From assembly GCF_902459485.1 (NCBI RefSeq), contig NZ_LR699119.1, positions 1,302,001 through 1,366,000 of the forward strand: a stretch of DNA of 64,000 nucleotides, given 5' to 3'. Numbering within the stretch: position 1 is the first letter of the stretch; every line of letters starts with the position of its first letter. The notes beneath the pieces are model-generated. The model ran no database searches. It was not told where the DNA came from and saw only the letters and a list, made by a program, of their open reading frames with translations. Source of the stretch: Aquicella siphonis. Its GTDB lineage: Bacteria > Pseudomonadota > Gammaproteobacteria > DSM-16500. A program made the position numbers and the translations under genes. Positions 54,228 to 62,967 of the stretch are shown one piece after another.

Positions 54228-56480
54228 TTAAGATAAAACAGGTACCGTAGCCAATTTCTGGATAGTGACTGACTGGCCGCCTTGGATGTTAATGACAAAA
54301 TACTGGACAACGCTGAGATAAATCACTTTCACATCAGCCTGCATATACCCTAATGCGACACGGCTTTGCGGGTTATTGCTACTATCAAGCACCACTTGGT
54401 ACGCGGGCGAACCGTCTGATGTACCTATCATGCCTAGGCGTTGCAAGTTGCCTAAAAATGCTTGCAATGTCGTCTTGGCCTGTAATTGTAGTGAGGCGGT
54501 CTGTAACTGCCCGACAAACTGGCCCATCACCGCATTTAATGAATAGGCAATATAGTTTGTTAAGCGGGTATAGTTATCGCCGTTTACAGCCGCATTGCTT
54601 GAGCAATTGCGACCGAAACGGGCCGCAAAATATTGGCCGCCGGGTGAGGGGTTATAGATGACATCCAAACCGCCGGTTGCAATCAATTGCAAATCGCTAG
54701 GGCTGTATGTTTGGTTAGCATAGGTGGTCTGTGTTGCCGTAATCCCGTATAACGGTTTGTTAAGGTCGCTCTGCTCAGGGCTTAATACCGAAATAATACC
54801 GGCAATAGGGCCTTGCGGGCTGACCAGCCTTAACACGTTATTGTACGGGTCATTGAAATAGCACCAGTCACCTATCATTATTTTACCGGCATAACTATCA
54901 GCCCCTACAGTCTGTTTGGCGGTAATAGCGGCACTTATGCTTTGCCCGGCGGCGCCCGTCATGATCATTTCAGCGCCTTCGCTCAAGCCGTAGGCAATCT
55001 GTGTCGTATAAGTAGTGCTGTCTGTCACATCACAAAGGTCAATTACGCTAGCGCCGCTGTTGCGTAAGGCGTACATGCCTTTGCGCGGCACCACGTCTTG
55101 CCCTATTAGGGTATTATCGACGACATTGTTATTGCCGTTTGTACCCCCGCTTAGGGTGTAGGTGCTTAATGCCGGTGCAAGGGGTGAACTTAAAGAGAGA
55201 GTACCCGTTGCGCCGCCTGAACCGCCGCCGCCCGTTACTGATAGGGCGGATGTTGAATCATAACCTGAACCGCCCGCACTGACCGCTACAGACAAGAGGC
55301 CCCAAAGCACAGTAAGCGTACACCCGGTGCCCGCACCTGATGTCGAACCTTGTGCTACCGGGCTTGACGGTAACGCGGTATACGCACCGGCGGTATCAAC
55401 CGTTACTGTATTTACGCCCCATACGGTAGTATCGAAGGTAGCGCCCGTGCCCACGCCGGAGGTAGCCGCTTGGGTAAATGAGGCCGCATTTGCCGTGTAT
55501 GCACCGGCATTGCTTATTGAAACCGTTGCAACGGCGGTGCCGCTAACCGTTTCAACGGTTAAAATAGCGGCGGTGGTAGCGGTGCCGCCCGCTAACACAA
55601 TGGTATCGCCCACCTGATAATTTGAACCGCCCGAATCTACCGCAACGCTTACCAGCTTGGTGGTGGCCACTTCAAAAATTGAATTGACCGTATGGGTGCC
55701 GCCGGTTACGGTAATGGTGTCAGCCGGTACATACCCGGTACCCGCCGCCGCTACGGTTGCCGATACCGCTTTCATGGTAGGCACCAACACCGCGCCCGAC
55801 CCGTTGCCCGTAGTGCCTAAAGTCGGCAATGTGGCATAACTACCCGCCGCGGTTACAGATACCGATGAAATATAGGTGGCCAACGATGCGGTGCAAAGCT
55901 GTGAGGGCGGCCTGATGGCACCCTGCCCTAGGTTCACGGCATTTGTCATGTTCTCCCAAATCGTTGCGCCTGAGCCGCTAATATTGTCAAAAATTTCAGG
56001 TGAACCGTTGGGGATAGCCAAAGTTAATTTGTAACTAGGCGTTGCAACGGTGCTTGAAGTACCGGCCGAAACAGTTGCCTTGATCGTATTGCCCACCTCA
56101 CCCGTATATAAGGCATTAAGCGTCAAACCCGTAGCCGGGCTACCCGCGGTATCCAATACGGCAACGCTAGCGGCGGTATCAGTACCGTCCGTCACACGCA
56201 CGCACTTAATGTTATTAGCCCCTTGTAAACAGGCCATTGCCACGTGCGTACCCATGTCATATTTGTTGGTAAGGATAGGCCCGAATGACTGTATATAATC
56301 ATTAACCGTACTGACACCTAGCGGACTATTAACCGGCCCCCATGATGCGGTGCCTACGGCGCCCATAATGTTTGTCGGTATACCGTTAATAAAAGCATTT
56401 TGCGGTGCTACGATCTGAATATACAAATCAGGTACCGTTAACGCATTGGTGTTATAATTGCCTTGGGGTAAGACAGTCAT
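54228..56480 (-). CDS. Contractile tail sheath protein with large inserted repeat domain
   Basis: 750 residues, well above the 380-500 of many sheaths. Residues 1-200 (VPDLYIQIVAPQNAFINGIP, FGPILTNKYDMGTHVAMACL) and 440-750 (YTLSGGTNGNNNVVDNTLIG, RFGRNCSSNAAVNGDNYTRL, TLQAFLGNLQRLGMIGTSDG) form the sheath core. Between, about 204-435, is an insertion of six repeats of the V-x-V-x-x-x-G-x-Y type (VSVTAAGSYATLPTLGTTG, VSISNAGAYTANAASFTQAA, VTVDTAGAYTALPSSPVAQG). The insert should project from the sheath surface. It drives injection by contraction. Confidence 0.9.
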   Translation of the reverse strand: MTVLPQGNYNTNALTVPDLYIQIVAPQNAFINGIPTNIMGAVGTASWGPVNSPLGVSTVNDYIQSFGPILTNKYDMGTHVAMACLQGANNIKCVRVTDGTDTAASVAVLDTAGSPATGLTLNALYTGEVGNTIKATVSAGTSSTVATPSYKLTLAIPNGSPEIFDNISGSGATIWENMTNAVNLGQGAIRPPSQLCTASLATYISSVSVTAAGSYATLPTLGTTGNGSGAVLVPTMKAVSATVAAAGTGYVPADTITVTGGTHTVNSIFEVATTKLVSVAVDSGGSNYQVGDTIVLAGGTATTAAILTVETVSGTAVATVSISNAGAYTANAASFTQAATSGVGTGATFDTTVWGVNTVTVDTAGAYTALPSSPVAQGSTSGAGTGCTLTVLWGLLSVAVSAGGSGYDSTSALSVTGGGGSGGATGTLSLSSPLAPALSTYTLSGGTNGNNNVVDNTLIGQDVVPRKGMYALRNSGASVIDLCDVTDSTTYTTQIAYGLSEGAEMIMTGAAGQSISAAITAKQTVGADSYAGKIMIGDWCYFNDPYNNVLRLVSPQGPIAGIISVLSPEQSDLNKPLYGITATQTTYANQTYSPSDLQLIATGGLDVIYNPSPGGQYFAARFGRNCSSNAAVNGDNYTRLTNYIAYSLNAVMGQFVGQLQTASLQLQAKTTLQAFLGNLQRLGMIGTSDGSPAYQVVLDSSNNPQSRVALGYMQADVKVIYLSVVQYFVINIQGGQSVTIQKLATVPVLS

Positions 56481-56482
56481 TG

Positions 56483-56761
56483 TTAAATTCTCCTATAGGG
56501 TTTGGACGACTTATTGCCATCGTCCTTGATTGATTCAATGCGCAACGGCTTTTCATGTGCATCACCTGACTTTACTTTTTCAGGTTTTCCGTAAACCTTC
56601 TTTTCATTTTCAGATAGCAAGATTTTTCTTACTTTGTTGTTGTATTCATGAAACGGGCTATTAGGGTCTAAAATCTTTTCTACAAATTCCTGTTCGTAAA
56701 TGTAATCACCGCGTTTATATTTTTCAAACGGGCTTACCACCATTAATTTATAAACGGCCAT
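56483..56761 (-). CDS. Small phage protein of unknown function
   Basis: 92 residues, basic, mixed helix and strand: YKLMVVSPFEKYKRGDYIYE then a Lys-rich tail. In many contractile phages a short protein lies just before the sheath. Not recognised. Confidence 0.6.
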   Translation of the reverse strand: MAVYKLMVVSPFEKYKRGDYIYEQEFVEKILDPNSPFHEYNNKVRKILLSENEKKVYGKPEKVKSGDAHEKPLRIESIKDDGNKSSKPYRRI

Positions 56762-56776
56762 AATTAATCCTTAAAT

Positions 56777-57091
56777 TTAACTATTCAAATAATCAATATA
56801 ATCAGAGAATGTGGCTGCAGGATTATTAATTAAATACTGTTTAAACATTTTTTTATATAATGGTTCATCCTGATATTCAGAAATTAATTTTAATTTTAAT
56901 GCTTGTGCTTTGGTTGATATATCCCACACAAAATTATTTAATACATTAAGAGCGGCTAGTTTTTGCGCATTTGTAGCTATATCAGAATAATGAATCTCCC
57001 ATGTATTTTTATTATCTTCATCTCCTATGCTGACACCAACTATAGGACATAAAGCATTAATTTTTTTATGTAAAAATTCAATTAAATCCAT
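56777..57091 (-). CDS. Small phage protein of unknown function
   Basis: 104 residues. Helical with a central strand (DEDNKNTWEIHYSDIATNAQ) and an ending PAATFSDYIDYLNS. Its size and composition (with ATNAQKLAALNVLNNF) resemble XkdW-like tail proteins that often lie beside fibre genes. More AT-rich than neighbours. Not assigned. Confidence 0.5.
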   Translation of the reverse strand: MDLIEFLHKKINALCPIVGVSIGDEDNKNTWEIHYSDIATNAQKLAALNVLNNFVWDISTKAQALKLKLISEYQDEPLYKKMFKQYLINNPAATFSDYIDYLNS

Positions 57092-57093
57092 TT

Positions 57094-57948
57094 TTAATTC
57101 CTAACAATGCCATGTATCCCTGAATTTTGATTACCGTAAAAAGTAACTGAATTTGCGCCAGATTCTAACCATACAAATGTTGTTCTACCCGTAGGCGGGA
57201 TATCATTGTAAATTGCCAACGACATATATCTTGCAACATTACCAACAGCAGTTTGCATATTAGAATTTAATGAACTTGAATTAGTAGATGTTGAATTAAT
57301 ACCTATACCCAAATTACCGCTGGCTCCAGTTGATGAACCTTGCCATAAACCTTGAACTGATATATAAATTTCATCTTCAGCATAACAAATAAGCACATCC
57401 AATTGGTTTGCTGAATTTGCCCTAGCTTGTCTGAATGAACTACTAGTATATGTCCACGATGATGTACTATCAGTTACTAATAATGGTCTAGAAATTCTAT
57501 TGTAATAATTTGATACATGACGAAATGATTTTGAATCAGCAACCTGCCCGCTAACACTACCCGTCCTAAATGAGCCTATGAATTTCCTAGTAGCATCACC
57601 GCTTTTCACTAACACACCGTCTTGGTAAGCAAGCGCGGTCGCGCGTGTAGTGTCGTTCGTCCAAGCTACGGGCGAAGCGGCTGTTAGCACACCGCCGTTG
57701 TTATATACAAAGACATCATAATTAGTATTGGTAGTAGACGGAACTGATATTGAAAGCTGTGTAAAAGTTAATAGCTCCCAAACGGTACCGTTATATACGC
57801 TTTCAACACAGCCTATATAGGGGGTGTAATAAACAGTTGTGGCACCTGTAACATCAGATGTCGTAACAGGCGTATTTGATGTTAAGGTTAAACGACCGGA
57901 TGAAATACAGTTTAATATAGGCGAATTAATAGCATTTATTGTAGCCAT
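57094..57948 (-). CDS. Phage structural protein, fibre or decoration-like
   Basis: 284 residues from ATG 57948 (MATINAINSPILNC); a Met three codons earlier is possible. Beta-rich and Ser/Thr/Asn-rich, with no transmembrane part. The pattern FTQLSISVPSTTNTNYDVFV, ASPVAWTNDTTRATALAYQD and TRKFIGSFRTG occurs in phage tail-associated proteins of unknown role. Between head-tail genes and sheath genes, it may be a secondary fibre. Confidence 0.55.
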   Translation of the reverse strand: MATINAINSPILNCISSGRLTLTSNTPVTTSDVTGATTVYYTPYIGCVESVYNGTVWELLTFTQLSISVPSTTNTNYDVFVYNNGGVLTAASPVAWTNDTTRATALAYQDGVLVKSGDATRKFIGSFRTGSVSGQVADSKSFRHVSNYYNRISRPLLVTDSTSSWTYTSSSFRQARANSANQLDVLICYAEDEIYISVQGLWQGSSTGASGNLGIGINSTSTNSSSLNSNMQTAVGNVARYMSLAIYNDIPPTGRTTFVWLESGANSVTFYGNQNSGIHGIVRN

Positions 57949-57971
57949 ATACCACACCCTTTAACTTAATG

Positions 57972-58544
57972 TTAAACGTATGTGATATTTCCGATGGCTG
58001 ATAATACTTTGAATGTTGTATTTGCTACAACGCAAACTAGGTAAACGCTATCAGATACATCTGTAGATTGTAAGTAACCGCTTGTGCCTGTTGTCGTAAC
58101 CACACTACCGAAATTGATTAACTGGCTCGCGTTTTGTGCGAGCTTCCAACCGCCCGCACCTAACCCGACAATATGGAAAACGCTACCGACGGCCGCGGTG
58201 CTAGGCAATGTTATCGTCACCAAGCCGGCATTATTTGCTATGTAGCCGTTATTCACCGCGGCGGCTTGTGTAGTGCCGCTAACGACCGTCCACGGCAAAA
58301 GGCTGGTAGGTAATATTTTCCAGCTAAAACCCGCCGCCGCTGTACTATCGGCCGCCAAATAATAATCATTCGTGCCTACGGCCACCCTGACATTATCGCT
58401 ACCGTCAAAGCCTATCAAATCACCCTTGGTAGTCAAAGGGCTGATATTATTAAATGCCGTAACGGCATTGTTTACATCATTAAGATCATTAGCAATTTGT
58501 AAAAATTGATTAGTGCTAGTGTTGATAGCGTTATTTGTTGCCAT
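57972..58544 (-). CDS. Phage structural protein, fibre-like paralogue a
   Basis: 190 residues. The second half (VGSVFHIVGLGAGGWKLAQN, VTTTGTSGYLQSTDVSDSVY) is shared with the neighbouring 160-residue protein. The pattern with GWKIAQN-like strands is found in phage fibre-associated trimeric domains. Role inferred. Confidence 0.6.
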   Translation of the reverse strand: MATNNAINTSTNQFLQIANDLNDVNNAVTAFNNISPLTTKGDLIGFDGSDNVRVAVGTNDYYLAADSTAAAGFSWKILPTSLLPWTVVSGTTQAAAVNNGYIANNAGLVTITLPSTAAVGSVFHIVGLGAGGWKLAQNASQLINFGSVVTTTGTSGYLQSTDVSDSVYLVCVVANTTFKVLSAIGNITYV

Positions 58545-58559
58545 GTATAAAACTCCTGA

Positions 58560-59042
58560 TTATGCAAATGTTATGTTCCCGATAACCCCTTCAACAAACC
58601 ACATACTATTTTCAATCACGCAGGTTAATTCTATTTTGTCACCTTTAGTTGCTGAGGCTAGGTAACCTACGGGCCCCGTGGTTGTGTTCTTGTCACCGAA
58701 AATAATGTTTTGGCCTGTATTTTGCGCTATTTGCCAACCGCCGCTATTTATATTCAGAATCTTAATGCTGGCACCCACAGCGGCACTAGCAGGCATGGCA
58801 AGCATAACCAATGACGGGCGGTTTATGATGTAATTCACATTGGGTTGCAATAAAACATAGGCATCGGTCACCGTAACCCATGTTGCGCGTATTGCATTTT
58901 TTAATACGGCACCCCGTACCGCCATATCATTCGCTTGCCCGTAAGGCGCTCGCCCTAAGTAAAACAAATCATCATCTAACAACGTATCAGACGGGTTGTT
59001 ATCGTAAACCTGCTTTACATTCAAATTTTCAGGTGTGGCCAT
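58560..59042 (-). CDS. Phage structural protein, fibre-like paralogue b
   Basis: 160 residues; VGASIKILNINSGGWQIAQN then NTTTGPVGYLASATKGDKIE aligns by eye with paralogue a, and both end with a GNI motif. N-terminal part (DLFYLGRAPYGQANDMAVRG) differs. Duplicated tandem pair. Confidence 0.6.
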   Translation of the reverse strand: MATPENLNVKQVYDNNPSDTLLDDDLFYLGRAPYGQANDMAVRGAVLKNAIRATWVTVTDAYVLLQPNVNYIINRPSLVMLAMPASAAVGASIKILNINSGGWQIAQNTGQNIIFGDKNTTTGPVGYLASATKGDKIELTCVIENSMWFVEGVIGNITFA

Positions 59043-59046
59043 ATTC

Positions 59047-59925
59047 TCACTCTAACAATCCGTAGTTTTGTGAATTGAGTAATAAGAAATCGCCACCAGT
59101 GAAAAGTAATAACTTTCCTGCGGGCAATACAGGTTCAAGGTTTACATTGGCAATGTTCTCGCCTACGGTATAGGCGGTTTCGGTTTGCGTAATTGCATAT
59201 TCAACCGTTAGTTCAAGGTCACCGCGGTAACACTTTACCTTTTGCAATTCATCAACATCACGCGTGCCCGTGCAAACAAGGTGCGCGTAATAACCGTCGG
59301 GTAATACGATACGGGGTGTTGCCGCAAAAGCTGTATTGAGTGTTTGTACCGCGGCGGCGCGTATTTGCGGCGTAGGGCACCAGCAACTCATGAAAAGCAC
59401 CCGCTCCTCACGGGCAAACTCACGGCTTGCTGTACCGCTTGTGCTAATATTTACCGTGATTGAGCGTAATGCGCTTAAAAATATTAGATTGCCCGTAGCA
59501 TAAGCGCCGGGTATTAATGTAGCAATGCCCGCGGCCACTGTATTTAATGTATCAGTCGCTTGCACGCTATAAGCATAATCATACCCGTTTATTTTTAACA
59601 GGCATGTTTGCGGCGTGCTTATTGTGCCGCCCACAGTGATTGTTCTTGCTTCATCATCCGCGGTCAATGTAAGGGTTGCCGGGTTAACCGTTTCAGCAAG
59701 GTATTGCGTATCAAACCGCGTAGTGGCGCGCGCCATGACCGTAGGAAAAATGGATATATGCACTTGCCGTGCCGTCAGTGCCGCATCTAGTGTTTTAGGC
59801 AGGGGCCATCCGGGATAAATACTTACATCGGTATTTACTACGCTAGGGGCATTTAAGCCGTTAGGGTATAAGGCATTTGCGGCCAATACTGTCAATGTGT
59901 TTTGCACATCGTAAATATCAGCCAC
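59047..59925 (-). CDS. Phage neck/tail-terminator-type protein, tandem paralogue 2
   Basis: 292 residues. The pattern with ANALYPNGLNAPSVVNTDVS, IYPGWPLPKTLDAALTARQV, FAREERVLFMSCWCPTPQIR and YYAHLVCTGTRDVDELQKVK is shared with the next upstream protein. Size and place between head-closure genes and sheath suit neck or tail-terminator function; that is inferred only. Confidence 0.6.
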   Translation of the reverse strand: MADIYDVQNTLTVLAANALYPNGLNAPSVVNTDVSIYPGWPLPKTLDAALTARQVHISIFPTVMARATTRFDTQYLAETVNPATLTLTADDEARTITVGGTISTPQTCLLKINGYDYAYSVQATDTLNTVAAGIATLIPGAYATGNLIFLSALRSITVNISTSGTASREFAREERVLFMSCWCPTPQIRAAAVQTLNTAFAATPRIVLPDGYYAHLVCTGTRDVDELQKVKCYRGDLELTVEYAITQTETAYTVGENIANVNLEPVLPAGKLLLFTGGDFLLLNSQNYGLLE

Positions 59926-59935
59926 AGGTTAGCCC

Positions 59936-60736
59936 TTATATTTCAAACACGCGCACCACGTTTACAATATTATCGGCAACCGTTGCGGTAGTGAGTGTTT
60001 GCGTTACCGCATATTCACAATCAAAGAAAACTTCGCGCTTATAGCACAATACTTTTTCAAGGATGTCGTATTCGTGCGAACCCGTAAACATTAAATGCGC
60101 ATAGTAATTATCAGGCAATATGAAGCGGTATACCGAGGCCAAATAGACATTTATTGCATTGCCTAATGTTGCGCGCACCGCGGGCGTAGGCGCCCAAATA
60201 CTTATGCGCATAGTACGCAATTCACGCGCAAGCTCCCGCCCTGTCGTGCCCTGTATGGAAATTTGCGCATCTAGGCTTTTTGCCGTTGCTACGGTTAGCA
60301 CATTTGCATTAGCCGTAGCACCCGGTATCGCATTTGCCAAGGTTGCGGCAATACTATTAAGGGTATCACCCGCTACCACGGCATAGGCATACCCCGTACC
60401 GTCAACAATGACCATGACGGTTTGCGGCACCGTTACGGTACCCGTAATAGTTACCGTAAGCGTTGCAAAATCAGTGCTTACAAATAGTGTTTGTATGTTT
60501 AATAATGCTGATTGCCAATCGGTTTCAAACCGCGTGGTATAACGTGATGTGCCGGGGAATACGGTGACATGCGCTTTGCGTGCTAATAAATCAGGGTCTA
60601 ACGTGCCCGGTAACGGTTCGCCGGGGTAAATACGCACATCACAATTGGCCACGCTAGGTGCGGCGGTACCGTTAGGGTAAACGGCGGTTTGTATCAATGC
60701 GGCTAGCGCCGTCTCGACATCATAAACATTCGCCAT
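59936..60736 (-). CDS. Phage neck/tail-terminator-type protein, tandem paralogue 1
   Basis: 266 residues, clearly paralogous to its downstream neighbour: TAVYPNGTAAPSVANCDVRI, IYPGEPLPGTLDPDLLARKA, LARELRTMRISIWAPTPAVR and YYAHLMFTGSHEYDILEKVL. Each has an internal beta-rich insert with TVTITGTVTVPQTVMVIVDG. Two such genes in one phage may form a hetero-oligomeric ring. Confidence 0.6.
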   Translation of the reverse strand: MANVYDVETALAALIQTAVYPNGTAAPSVANCDVRIYPGEPLPGTLDPDLLARKAHVTVFPGTSRYTTRFETDWQSALLNIQTLFVSTDFATLTVTITGTVTVPQTVMVIVDGTGYAYAVVAGDTLNSIAATLANAIPGATANANVLTVATAKSLDAQISIQGTTGRELARELRTMRISIWAPTPAVRATLGNAINVYLASVYRFILPDNYYAHLMFTGSHEYDILEKVLCYKREVFFDCEYAVTQTLTTATVADNIVNVVRVFEI

Positions 60737-60740
60737 TTAT

Positions 60741-60959
60741 TCATTCCGATTTAAAGGGTTTTGCCGCCGTCATTATCATTAAAATTTCACAGCCGGGTGT
60801 TTCAATATTGCATTGCGCGACATATTGCCCGTCATTATTCTGGAAAGTATTAACATCCCTTACCGTAAACGGCCTACCTTCCAATGTGAAGGAATCATTC
60901 TTTTTAGGGATAGGGAACGATGATATTTTCTTCAAGTTTGTAGTTTCTCGCTTTCGCAT
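60741..60959 (-). CDS. Small head-tail region protein of unknown function
   Basis: 72 residues from ATG 60959, with AGG about 7 bases before; a TTG at 60980 is the less likely alternative. RKRETTNLKKISSFPIPKKN, then strands with FTVRDVNTFQNNDGQYVAQC. Overlaps the upstream gene by 28 bp. Confidence 0.5.
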   Translation of the reverse strand: MRKRETTNLKKISSFPIPKKNDSFTLEGRPFTVRDVNTFQNNDGQYVAQCNIETPGCEILMIMTAAKPFKSE

Positions 60960-61279
60960 TGGTAGCCTAATGAATTCCAATACGCCGCCGCTACTTGGTA
61001 GCGGTTGCCCAAATCATCCGTTATCACATCACGCTCAAGTATCGAACCGTTAGGGCAATACTGTAGCGGTATAATAATGACCCATACCGGCGTGCCCTTT
61101 GTATCAGCCGGCAACCCGGCTTTGTTAGCGGTAGCCCCGCGGCTTTGTATGCTTGCCGGTATGCCCGTAAATAATACGGTTTCATCCGTAGGGTCTAACC
61201 CTTGGTAAGGTAACGCACCTATGCCCGTAGTCGGGTTCGGGCGGCTAATACTGATAGTACGCGGGTAGATGAATGACAT
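60932..61279 (-). CDS. Head closure-type protein
   Basis: 115 residues from ATG 61279 (AGGTG upstream). The beta-rich pattern SFIYPRTISISRPNPTTGIG and ILERDVITDDLGNRYQVAAA fits small head-closure/stopper proteins of tailed phages, which sit at this place in gene order. Approximate assignment. Confidence 0.5.
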   Translation of the reverse strand: MSFIYPRTISISRPNPTTGIGALPYQGLDPTDETVLFTGIPASIQSRGATANKAGLPADTKGTPVWVIIIPLQYCPNGSILERDVITDDLGNRYQVAAAYWNSLGYQCESEKLQT

Positions 61280-61291
61280 GCTTTGCACCTA

Positions 61292-62209
61292 TTATGCGTA
61301 ATTGCTGGCGCGGTAAGGGGCTATAAGGCGTAATGTATCGTCATCAAAATAGCTAGTCGCGGCACGTTCAATAGCGGTATCACCCGCGCGCAGGCTTTTT
61401 ATTGCCCCGTTCAGCGGCATATAATTCATGGCATTAATGACATTGGCACACGCTTGCTTTATTTCAGGCGGCAAGCTGTCATAAGTGTAACCGGCGATAT
61501 AATTGACACGTACCTCGGTGTAATAGGCCATTAGAATACCCGCGGGTAGCCACAATTGCCCCGTTTGCGGGTCAACCCCCACCATGCTTTGATCGAATAT
61601 TTCCCATATAGGCGGCCCGCCGAACATCGTGACAGTCGCAAGTAAATTGTAAACATTGATATTGACTGAACTGGTACCGCGCCGCGCATAACCGTACCGG
61701 CCCTGCCCCGATAAAACATTAACCACGGGATGCTTGGACATATTGGTTAACGGCCGCCCTTGCGGCATTTGCTTTTCTTCGTAAATCGTTAGCCCAAATT
61801 CTAGCAAACACCCGTTTAAATGATTAAATTGTACATTTTTTAGCTGAATTGTCGCGCCGTTTCCCGCCTGATTTACCGTTACTTGGTTGACGATACATGC
61901 CTCAGTGAGATTTGATGTGGCGCGATCTAATATGCAAACAAACCCCTGTTGTATAGCATTAAATGCGCCCGTAACAGTTACATTGACATTTTGCCCCGCT
62001 GTTACGGCCTGCGTGGCGGTCAACGTGATCGTAGGTTTAGGCGCTACCATATAGCACGGGTTACCGTTGCCGTCAGGCGCCCAAATAAGCCCTTCCCTAC
62101 GGTTCAAATTGCCGTCAATTAACGTGCTGGCAACCGCTATTTGCTGGTCAGTCGCGCTAGGCGCGCCGTATAGGGCTTTATCATCACCTTGCAAATACGC
62201 GCTAGGCAT
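61292..62209 (-). CDS. Head-tail adaptor-like protein
   Basis: 305 residues. A helical N-terminus (ATDQQIAVASTLIDGNLNRR) and C-terminus (PPEIKQACANVINAMNYMPL, ERAATSYFDDDTLRLIAPYR) like gp6-type adaptors surround a beta domain of about 150 residues that is an unusual insertion. It lies between capsid and neck genes. Assignment by pattern. Confidence 0.55.
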   Translation of the reverse strand: MPSAYLQGDDKALYGAPSATDQQIAVASTLIDGNLNRREGLIWAPDGNGNPCYMVAPKPTITLTATQAVTAGQNVNVTVTGAFNAIQQGFVCILDRATSNLTEACIVNQVTVNQAGNGATIQLKNVQFNHLNGCLLEFGLTIYEEKQMPQGRPLTNMSKHPVVNVLSGQGRYGYARRGTSSVNINVYNLLATVTMFGGPPIWEIFDQSMVGVDPQTGQLWLPAGILMAYYTEVRVNYIAGYTYDSLPPEIKQACANVINAMNYMPLNGAIKSLRAGDTAIERAATSYFDDDTLRLIAPYRASNYA

Positions 62210-62211
62210 AG

Positions 62212-62613
62212 TTAATTCGCCTGCATTAATAGTAAAACATTTGTTAATGCGGCATCACTGCCCGCACTATTGTTAATAGTTATTTTCATAGATTGGAAAG
62301 GCTTCGTATCAGTAAGCGTATAAACAAAAGGGGTGGCCGCCGTTAATGAACCTGTTAACGCCGCGCCCTGCGCAATAAGCCCCGCCCTGTCTACATAACG
62401 CTGGATGCTTATGTCACCGTTTTGCGTGCTGGTCAATGCGAATGCAAAAAACTTATACCCGTTCATGAATAGCAGGTTGCTATTAATGCTGTCATTTGCG
62501 GGTACCGTATCAACCAACCCCATATCACTTAAAGACATCTCAGCTTGTAATACTTGCCCGACATCATAGGGGGTATGCACATCAGCTGGGTTATATGCTT
62601 GGCTCATTTTCAC
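62212..62613 (-). CDS. Phage structural protein of unknown function
   Basis: 133 residues. Beta-rich: QNGDISIQRYVDRAGLIAQG, LTGSLTAATPFVYTLTDTKP and AGSDAALTNVLLLMQAN. Near the capsid gene; could be a decoration or head protein. Not recognised. Confidence 0.55.
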   Translation of the reverse strand: MKMSQAYNPADVHTPYDVGQVLQAEMSLSDMGLVDTVPANDSINSNLLFMNGYKFFAFALTSTQNGDISIQRYVDRAGLIAQGAALTGSLTAATPFVYTLTDTKPFQSMKITINNSAGSDAALTNVLLLMQAN

Positions 62614-62855
62614 TTTGCCCTCTTAAATTTATTGCTGACGTTCGTAATGATGCGTGACAAGGACTTGATTGCCAGTTTTTTATCAAGCAAGTATTGTCCG
62701 ATATTGTCATCCACCTCAGCAACTTGGTTTTTGAAATGAACTTCAAACATTTTAGGCTTACCCCCCTCAAACCATTCACTTGTTTCAGGGTGGTCAATGC
62801 CCGGTTGAACATACAAACGGATGTTTTCCCTATTACCGGGGTAATAGACTTTCAT
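62610..62855 (-). CDS. Small phage protein of unknown function
   Basis: 81 residues from ATG 62855 (GGGAG seven bases upstream). Strand-rich start (YYPGNRENIRLYVQPGIDHP) then a basic helix (NIGQYLLDKKLAIKSLSRII). It lies 112 bp after the capsid gene and overlaps the next by 4 bp. Not recognised. Confidence 0.55.
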   Translation of the reverse strand: MKVYYPGNRENIRLYVQPGIDHPETSEWFEGGKPKMFEVHFKNQVAEVDDNIGQYLLDKKLAIKSLSRIITNVSNKFKRAK

Positions 62856-62967
62856 AATTAAAACTCCCATAGCAATACGGCCCTAACCTAACAGGGTTGC
62901 ACACGGAAAGGGATGCACGGATATGAAGGGTAAGACCGTATTGTTTTCAGGAACGCTTTTTTAAAGA

